From Citrobacter tructae (GTDB lineage Bacteria > Pseudomonadota > Gammaproteobacteria > Enterobacterales > Enterobacteriaceae): a stretch of DNA of 64,000 bases. The translations under genes were made by a program, and so were the position numbers. Below, piece after piece: positions 63,817 to 64,000 of this stretch (within the stretch, counting starts at the first letter, position 1; the number at the start of each line of letters is the position of its first letter). The notes beneath the pieces were generated by a model. It was not told where the DNA came from. It saw only the letters and a program-made list of their open reading frames with translations, and ran no database searches. The stretch spans positions 2,418,001 through 2,482,000 of the forward strand of contig NZ_CP038469.1 in assembly GCF_004684345.1 (NCBI RefSeq), in the 5' to 3' direction.

Positions 63817-64000
<184 letters not shown>

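Overview
The window is chromosomal DNA of an enterobacterium close to Escherichia, Salmonella and Citrobacter. A Citrobacter-like genome is my best guess, from near-identity of most proteins to E. coli combined with several local gene differences; the genus is not proven. From about 9.5 kb to the right end, gene order is the reverse of the E. coli K-12 segment yafK (b0224) back to rpsB (b0169), so most genes can be assigned by both sequence and position.

Left part (1-9.5 kb): one end of a second, lateral-type (Flag-2) flagellar locus. The minus-strand arm is lafK (sigma-54 activator), lfiE and lfiF (MS ring, cut by the window edge). The plus-strand arm is lfiM-lfiN-lfiP-lfiQ-lfiR-lfhB-lfhA (C-ring and export gate), packed with overlapping or nearly touching genes. 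The arms diverge from an AT-rich region of about 590 bp. E. coli K-12 keeps only a deletion scar of this locus (truncated lfhA/fhiA and lafU). Here every complete gene is open, and a sigma-54-like promoter lies just before lfiE.

9.5-26.7 kb: envelope and metabolic genes: an NlpC/P60 peptidase (yafL-like), the L,D-transpeptidase-family yafK, yafJ, gmhA, fadE with a FadR operator, the omega-amidase yafV, a Spy/CpxP-like periplasmic gene, tRNA-Asp (aspV), divergent dnaQ/rnhA, yafS/gloB, mltD, yafE, yafD, an MFS exporter gene not found here in K-12, divergent yafC (LysR), dkgB and a second tRNA-Asp (aspU). Compared with K-12, dinJ-yafQ, yafM, ivy, yafT and yafU are missing.

26.7-32.1 kb: a complete rRNA operon on the minus strand at the rrnH position (P1, P2, boxA, 16S, tRNA-Glu, 23S, 5S, then aspU). 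The spacer tRNA is Glu, whereas rrnH of K-12 carries Ile and Ala.

32.1-45 kb: gmhB, the metNIQ methionine importer with MetJ boxes, rcsF, trmO, proS, nlpE, arfB, yaeQ, yaeP-rof, tilS, the yaeR glyoxalase-fold gene and ldcC.

45-64 kb, all minus strand: the conserved envelope and macromolecule cluster rpsB (partial), tsf, pyrH, frr, dxr, uppS, cdsA, rseP, bamA, skp, lpxD, fabZ, lpxA, lpxB, rnhB, dnaE, accA. It joins isoprenoid and phospholipid precursor supply, lipid A synthesis and outer-membrane protein assembly with replication and translation genes.

A repeat family appears twice: a 198-bp multi-hairpin element next to gmhA and a shorter copy between uppS and dxr. No CRISPR array, prophage or insertion sequence was seen.
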